Below the pieces are notes generated by a model that saw nothing but the letters and a program-made list of their open reading frames with translations, searched no databases and was not told the DNA's origin. Shown here piece after piece: positions 59,625 to 64,000 of a stretch of DNA of 64,000 nt. How positions within the stretch are numbered: the first letter of the stretch is position 1; each line of letters begins with the position of its first letter. A program made the translations under genes and the position numbers. The stretch spans positions 1,178,001-1,242,000 of the forward strand of contig NC_017030.1 of the NCBI RefSeq assembly GCF_000255295.1. Direction: 5' to 3'. The DNA comes from Corallococcus coralloides DSM 2259. GTDB lineage: Bacteria > Myxococcota > Myxococcia > Myxococcales > Myxococcaceae.

Positions 59625-60113
59625 TCACGACAGCCGGGCCAGGATGGCGTCCAGCTTCGCCTGGGTGAGGCGCTCGTGGTGATCCTCGTTGATCTGCAGG
59701 CAGGGCGCCGTTCCGCAGGACGCCAGGCACTCCGTCTCGCGCAGGGTGAACTTGTCGTTCGTCTCCCCGGCGGTCAGGCCCAGCTTCTGCTCCAGGTACG
59801 CGAGCATCTTCTCCGCGCCCCAGAGGGAGCAGGAGAGGTTCGTGCAGACGTCGATGACGTACTTGCCCGGCTTCTTGAGGTGGTACATCACGTAGAAGCT
59901 GGCGACCTCGTAGGCGCGCTCCGGCGTGACTTCCAGGCTCTTCGCCACCAGCCGCAGGCCATCAGGAGGCAACCACCCCTTGAGGTCTTGCAGCAGGCGC
60001 AGCGCGGGAAGCATGCCGGCGCTTTTGCGATCAGAGGGGTAGTGCGAGAGGATTTCCGCGATCCCCGCGTCGAACTTCTTCTGCTCTTCAGGAGTGAACA
60101 GGGGCTCCGCCAT
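59625..60113 (-). CDS. nuoE: NADH-quinone oxidoreductase subunit E
   Basis: A 162-residue peripheral subunit binding the N1a [2Fe-2S] cluster through CTNLSC and CLASCGTAPC. AYEVASFYVMYHLKKPGKYVIDVC is diagnostic. It is the first gene of this nuo operon, 40 bases ahead of nuoF, and diverges from the PilZ-receiver gene. Confidence 0.95.
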   Translation of the reverse strand: MAEPLFTPEEQKKFDAGIAEILSHYPSDRKSAGMLPALRLLQDLKGWLPPDGLRLVAKSLEVTPERAYEVASFYVMYHLKKPGKYVIDVCTNLSCSLWGAEKMLAYLEQKLGLTAGETNDKFTLRETECLASCGTAPCLQINEDHHERLTQAKLDAILARLS

Positions 60114-60125
60114 GGCGGGCCGGTA

Positions 60126-60153
60126 CGTATTGCTCCAACGGCTTCGTTGTCAA
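60126..60153 (-). promoter_or_regulatory. Candidate sigma-70 promoter of the nuo operon
   Basis: On the minus strand a perfect TTGACA (60153-60148) is followed after 16 bases by AATACG, a poor -10. It lies just upstream of nuoE and would give a very short leader. Confidence 0.35.
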
Positions 60154-60218
60154 CATAAACCCTCGGCGGTAGACTGGGCCGCCCCCAGCAAATTACCGAG
60201 CGATTTCAACCCCTTGTT

Positions 60219-60971
60219 ATGAGCCTGGACCCTGCGGACCAGCGGCAGCACCCTCGTATCCCCACCATCCTCCGGGTGGACTACGCCCATGGTCGTCCGC
60301 TGCGGGACGTGACGGAAAACCTCTCCGCCGGAGGGTTCTTCGTCCAGACCGAGCAGCTGTTCGCGGTGGGGGACGAGCTGCGGCTTGCTCTTTCTTTCCC
60401 GGGACTGCTGGATCCGGTAGAAGTCGCCGGGACGGTGGCGTGGGTGCGCCTCGCCGCGCCCGATCAGCCGGGCGGCGTGGGCATCCGTGTGGAGAGCGAG
60501 CAGGACCGGCGGCGACTGGGTGACATCTTGAGTGCGGCGGGACCCAACGACAACGCGGTGACCCCTTCGGAGCAGGACGGGTACCGTGTGCTCATCGTCG
60601 AGGACAACCCGCACATCATCGAGATGTACAGCTACGTGCTGAAGAAGCTCGCGAGCAACGATCTGCACGGGAAGGTCCCGCTGGAGGTCCACTTCGCCCC
60701 GGACGGGCACCACGCCCTCCTGCGGCTGCGGGAGGACCGCTTCAGCCTGGTGATGCTGGACCTCTACATGCCGGTGATGGACGGCTTCGCCCTGGTGGAG
60801 CGCATCCGGGAGGAGGAGGAGCTCAAGGGCATCCCGGTCATCGCGATCTCCGCGGGTGGCAAGGAGGCCCAGGAGCGGGCGATGCAGCTGGGGGTGGACA
60901 TCTACCTGCGCAAGCCCGTGCGGTTCGTGGAAGTGCTGGAGACGGTGAAGCAGCTCTTGCGCATCCGGTAG
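60219..60971 (+). CDS. PilZ domain-receiver domain fusion protein
   Basis: A 250-residue cytoplasmic protein. The N-terminal PilZ domain (about 5-105) has the c-di-GMP-type motifs R9-x3-R13 and N34-x-S36-x2-G39. The C-terminal receiver (about 121-250) has the acidic pair in VLIVEDNPHI, phospho-acceptor Asp181 in VMLDLYMPVMDG, Ser in AISAGG and Lys in YLRKPVRF. There is no output domain after the receiver, so phosphorylation may change c-di-GMP binding or partner contact. No cognate kinase is adjacent. Many such PilZ proteins occur in myxobacteria, in part as motility regulators. Confidence 0.87.
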   Translation: MSLDPADQRQHPRIPTILRVDYAHGRPLRDVTENLSAGGFFVQTEQLFAVGDELRLALSFPGLLDPVEVAGTVAWVRLAAPDQPGGVGIRVESEQDRRRLGDILSAAGPNDNAVTPSEQDGYRVLIVEDNPHIIEMYSYVLKKLASNDLHGKVPLEVHFAPDGHHALLRLREDRFSLVMLDLYMPVMDGFALVERIREEEELKGIPVIAISAGGKEAQERAMQLGVDIYLRKPVRFVEVLETVKQLLRIR

Positions 60972-61040
60972 GCCCCCGGCTTTCTTCGACGCGGCAGACG
61001 TTGAAGCGCCGGGCGGGTGCCGCGTAGAGTCCGCGCACCC

Positions 61041-62702
61041 ATGACGAAGCCCGCCATCCATCGTGACACCGTCAGTGGCGAGGCGCTGCTCATCCTGCAG
61101 AATCTGCGGGAGAACGGCCGCCTGGGACGCTCGAACAAGCTGGCCGACGTGAAGGCCGCCCTCGAGCCGTCCGTCTCGCTGGAGTTCGACAGCTACTTCT
61201 TCTTCCTGCGCAAGTTCCACTACATCGCCATGGACCGCGAGGCCCAGCTGAAGCTCACCGAAACGGGTGAGCGGGTGGTGGAGGGGGACCTGCAGGACCG
61301 GTTCGCTTCGGAGGTCGACGACTTCTTCGCGGATCAGCTCCTGCCGGCGGAGGACGCCACGCACATCGGCCGTCCGCTGGACGAGGACGAACCGATGAGC
61401 GTCCCGCCGCCGCCGCCGGAGCTGCTCCTGGACGAGGCGGAGGTGGATCCGTCCTCCTCGGCCGGGGCCTCCGCCCAGTCCCAGGTGGGGCCGCCGCCGG
61501 TGCCGCCGTCGCGCACGCACCGCGTGGCCATGCCGGCGCTGGACCTGGGGCAGGTCGCGACCCAGATGCAGCCCGCCGCGCCGCCGCCCATCGCGACGCC
61601 GCAGCCCCAGCCGGCGGTCCGCCAGGACGGCCCGGTGGAAGGACGCCGGGAGACCTTCATCGGGCTGCCGCCGTCGCCCGCGCCCCAGCCTGCTGTCGTG
61701 ACCGCGCCGGTTCCCAGCGCGTCCCAACCGCTCATCATCACCCCTCCGCTCGCCGCCACGCCCGCTCCGATGCCCCCTCCCGCCACAACCCCCGCTCCCG
61801 CAGCCCCGGTTCCCCACGCCGCCGCGGCCGCGGCCGCCGCGAAGGGCGCCAGCGACCTGGACCTGCGCTACCAGAAGTTCGACCCCATTGGCACGGGGCC
61901 GCTGGGGACGGTCTTCAAGGGCCGCTACAACGCCCTGGGGCTGGACATCTGCATCAAGGAGCTGAAGGACATCTTCGGCTACTTCTCCTTCCTGCAGCGC
62001 GGTGAGGTCCTCAAGCGCCTGAAGAAGGAGCTGTGCGCGCAGGCGCAGGTGCGCCACCCGGGCGTGGTGCAGATCATCGACCAGAACGTGGACTCGGCGC
62101 GGCCCTACTTCGTGGTGGAGCTGATGCGCGGCAGCCTGAAGGAGCGGCTGGAGGCGTCCGGCGGCAAGGGCATTGACGTGCAGCACGCGCTGCGCACCTT
62201 CCTGCAGCTGGCGTACGGCCTGAAGGCCGCGCACGCAGCGGGGCTCACCCACCACAACATCAAGCCGGAGAACGTCCTCTTCGACGCGTACGGCAACGCG
62301 AAGCTCGCCGACTTCGGCATGAGCCGCGTGGTGGAGGTGGACGCGACGAAGGGCATGCCCCAGGTGTTCGTGGGCACGGGCGGCATGGTCTACATGGCGC
62401 CGGAGCTGATGAACAAGGGCGTCCAGGAGGCGGGTCCCGCCGCGGACGTGTACGCCCTGGGCATCCTGCTCTACGAGATGTTCACCGGTCAGATTCCGGG
62501 CCGTCGCTCGCCGCTGCCGTCGGAGGTGAATCCGGAGGCGCCCAGCGGGCTGGATCAGCTCTTCGACAAGGCCACGCAGGACCGGCGCGAGCAGCGCTAC
62601 CCGGACGTGGACGCGATGCTGGCGGACTTCTACAAGGCCTTCCCGGAGCGCGAGTACCTGGACCGCGGCGCGCTCATCCTGTCGTCGGATCCGCAGGAGT
62701 AG
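61041..62702 (+). CDS. Ser/Thr kinase-fold protein, predicted pseudokinase, with N-terminal winged-helix-like domain
   Basis: A 553-residue cytoplasmic protein. Residues 1-90 resemble a small winged-helix domain (SGEALLILQNLRENGRLGRSNK). A proline/alanine linker follows to about 270, then a kinase domain. The glycine loop GTGPLGTVFKG, Lys306 and the DFG Asp424 are kept. The catalytic loop, however, reads HHNIKPEN instead of HRDxKPEN, with Asn406 in place of the catalytic Asp. APE is kept in YMAPELM. It is probably a signalling scaffold rather than an active kinase. It starts 70 bases after the PilZ-receiver gene. Confidence 0.84.
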   Translation: MTKPAIHRDTVSGEALLILQNLRENGRLGRSNKLADVKAALEPSVSLEFDSYFFFLRKFHYIAMDREAQLKLTETGERVVEGDLQDRFASEVDDFFADQLLPAEDATHIGRPLDEDEPMSVPPPPPELLLDEAEVDPSSSAGASAQSQVGPPPVPPSRTHRVAMPALDLGQVATQMQPAAPPPIATPQPQPAVRQDGPVEGRRETFIGLPPSPAPQPAVVTAPVPSASQPLIITPPLAATPAPMPPPATTPAPAAPVPHAAAAAAAAKGASDLDLRYQKFDPIGTGPLGTVFKGRYNALGLDICIKELKDIFGYFSFLQRGEVLKRLKKELCAQAQVRHPGVVQIIDQNVDSARPYFVVELMRGSLKERLEASGGKGIDVQHALRTFLQLAYGLKAAHAAGLTHHNIKPENVLFDAYGNAKLADFGMSRVVEVDATKGMPQVFVGTGGMVYMAPELMNKGVQEAGPAADVYALGILLYEMFTGQIPGRRSPLPSEVNPEAPSGLDQLFDKATQDRREQRYPDVDAMLADFYKAFPEREYLDRGALILSSDPQE

Positions 62703-62802
62703 TTGTTGGCCAGGCAGGCGGGCCTCCAACGCGAGGCTCGCCCGTCGCCACATGGACGGGCTCGCCCGTCCTCGCGAAGACCTGTCAGACTGCGGCGCGC
62801 CC

Positions 62803-63999
62803 ATGTCCACGCGCCCCTCTGACAGCGTCCTCCTCACCGTCACCGGCAGGGACGGCCCCGACACCACCGCCCGCCTCACCGGCCTGCTCGCGAAAGCGGG
62901 CGCGGAGCTGCTCGACGTGGAGCAGGTGGTGGTGCAGGGCCTGCTCACCCTGGCCCTCTGGGTGCGCCTGCCCGGCGGCGAGTCCCTCCAGGGGCTCCCC
63001 GAGCTGGCCCGCGAGCTGGGCGTCACGGTGGACGTGCGCGCGGTGCCTCCGGCCGTCACGGCTCCAGAGCCGGGGCCGGAGCCGCTGCGCTACGTCGTCA
63101 CCGCGGTGGGCAAGGCGCTGGGCGTGCACGACGTACATGCGCTGACGCAACAGCTGGTGGCGGGCAACGCGCGCGTGGAGCGCATCACCCGGCTGAGCGA
63201 GACGCCGCTCGCGGCGGTGGAGCTGCACGTCACGCTGCCTCCGGACGCCGACACGGCGGCGCTCAAGCGCGCGCTCCTGGCGCTGTCCATGGCGAGCCCC
63301 ACGTTCGACGTCGCCCTCCAGCGCGAGAGCCTCTACCGGCGCGGCAAGCGGATGGTGGTGATGGACATGGACTCCACGCTCATCCGCATCGAGGTCATCG
63401 ACGAGCTGGCGCGCGCGTATGGCGTCCACGCGAAGGTGGCCGCCATCACCGAGCGCGCGATGCACGGGGAGATGGACTACGACGAGTCCCTGCGCCAGCG
63501 CGTGGCGCTGCTCGCCGGGCTGGACGCGCGCGTGCTGCACGAGCTGGCCGCGAACCTGCCGCTCACCGAGGGCGCGGAGACGCTCATCCGCGTGCTCCGG
63601 CGCCTGGGCTACCGCACCGCGGTCATCAGCGGCGGCTTCTCCGTGGCGGCCGAAGCGCTGCAGAAGCGGCTGGGCATCGACTTCGCGTACTCCAACACGC
63701 TGGAGGTCCAGGACGGGAAGCTCACCGGCCGCACCGTGGGCACCATCGTCAACGCGCGCCGCAAGGCGGAGCTGCTGGAGACGCTGGCGAAGCAGGAGGG
63801 CATCCTGCTGGAGCAGGTCATCGCCGTGGGGGACGGGGCCAACGATTTGCTGATGCTGGAGAAGGCGGGGCTGGGCATCGCCTTCCGCGCCAAGCCGAAG
63901 CTGCGCGAGGCCGCCGACACGTCCATCTCCGCCGGCGGGCTGGACACCATCCTCACGCTGCTGGGCCTCACCGCGCGCGAGCTGCGCGAGGTGGGCTGA
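62803..63999 (+). CDS. serB: Phosphoserine phosphatase with two N-terminal ACT-like domains
   Basis: About 398 residues. Two ACT-type regulatory modules (LLTVTGRDGPDTTARLTGLLAKAG and RYVVTAVGKALGVHDVHALTQQL) precede a HAD phosphatase domain. That domain has the DxDST motif MDMDSTLI (Asp188, Asp190), ISGGFS, and GDGANDLLMLEKAGLGIAF. It makes serine from phosphoserine in the cytoplasm, probably with serine feedback through the ACT part. The ATG at 62803 is preferred; one at 62752 would add a 17-residue tail. The gene ends one base before the window edge and is complete. Confidence 0.94.
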   Translation: MSTRPSDSVLLTVTGRDGPDTTARLTGLLAKAGAELLDVEQVVVQGLLTLALWVRLPGGESLQGLPELARELGVTVDVRAVPPAVTAPEPGPEPLRYVVTAVGKALGVHDVHALTQQLVAGNARVERITRLSETPLAAVELHVTLPPDADTAALKRALLALSMASPTFDVALQRESLYRRGKRMVVMDMDSTLIRIEVIDELARAYGVHAKVAAITERAMHGEMDYDESLRQRVALLAGLDARVLHELAANLPLTEGAETLIRVLRRLGYRTAVISGGFSVAAEALQKRLGIDFAYSNTLEVQDGKLTGRTVGTIVNARRKAELLETLAKQEGILLEQVIAVGDGANDLLMLEKAGLGIAFRAKPKLREAADTSISAGGLDTILTLLGLTARELREVG

Positions 64000-64000
64000 C

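Noticed and set aside
60150..63059. A minus-strand open frame of about 970 codons opposite the PilZ-receiver and pseudokinase genes
   Set aside because: No recognisable domain and antisense composition. The plus-strand genes have clear motifs.

Overview
This is chromosomal DNA from a myxobacterium of the suborder Cystobacterineae (Myxococcus/Corallococcus type). The evidence is the very high GC content with third-position bias, dense operons joined by ATGA/GTGA/TTGA overlaps, and gene families typical of that group. Above all, there is a recognisable copy of the pxr small-RNA locus, known from Myxococcus xanthus as a brake on fruiting-body development. The species cannot be decided from the sequence. 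I see no insertion sequence, prophage, CRISPR array, tRNA or rRNA.

Region 1 (1-21.7 kb) is a surface-polysaccharide locus. A plus-strand run (GT4, GT4, Wzy-like membrane protein, GT4) converges on a tightly overlapping minus-strand operon (Wzx-type flippase followed by four GT4 enzymes). Next come a ROK sugar kinase, a WecA-type initiating sugar-phosphate transferase with an extra C-terminal domain, two tandem nucleotidyltransferase-fold proteins (the second lacking active-site residues), UDP-glucose dehydrogenase, an OafA-type acyltransferase, a Cys-rich lipoprotein and an O-antigen ligase/polymerase fused to a TPR-like region. Together these could make, flip, polymerise and modify a glycan. 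From remembered M. xanthus gene order I infer that this is the right part of the biosurfactant-polysaccharide (BPS) locus.

Region 2 (21.7-33.3 kb) is envelope and sigma-54 housekeeping: a YbaK-type deacylase, astB, an LpxL-type acyltransferase, lptC-lptA-lptB, rpoN, three inserted genes (GNAT, lipoprotein, SDR), long-form hpf and ptsN. This is the widespread lpt-rpoN-hpf-ptsN order, interrupted once.

Region 3 (33.3-44.6 kb) is mixed: tandem lipoprotein hydrolases, dtd, an oligopeptide transporter without ATPases, a PBP4-type carboxypeptidase with a long extra C-terminus, ssb, a lone sdhC and hslO.

Region 4 (44.7-51.9 kb) holds a phosphoribosyltransferase, selB, a histidine kinase (PxrK-like) and an NtrC-family regulator (PxrR-like), the last three joined by 4-base overlaps. 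They are followed by a 531-bp non-coding stretch. It contains a cluster of TTCA-N4-TGAA palindromes (candidate enhancer), a near-consensus sigma-54 promoter, the pxr sRNA with its seven-C loop, a strong terminator, and the terminator of the converging nuo operon.

Region 5 (51.9-64 kb) is a partial complex I operon (nuoE-F-J-K-L-M-N, with no A-D, G, H or I), then a PilZ-receiver fusion protein, a predicted pseudokinase with a winged-helix-like N-terminus, and serB.
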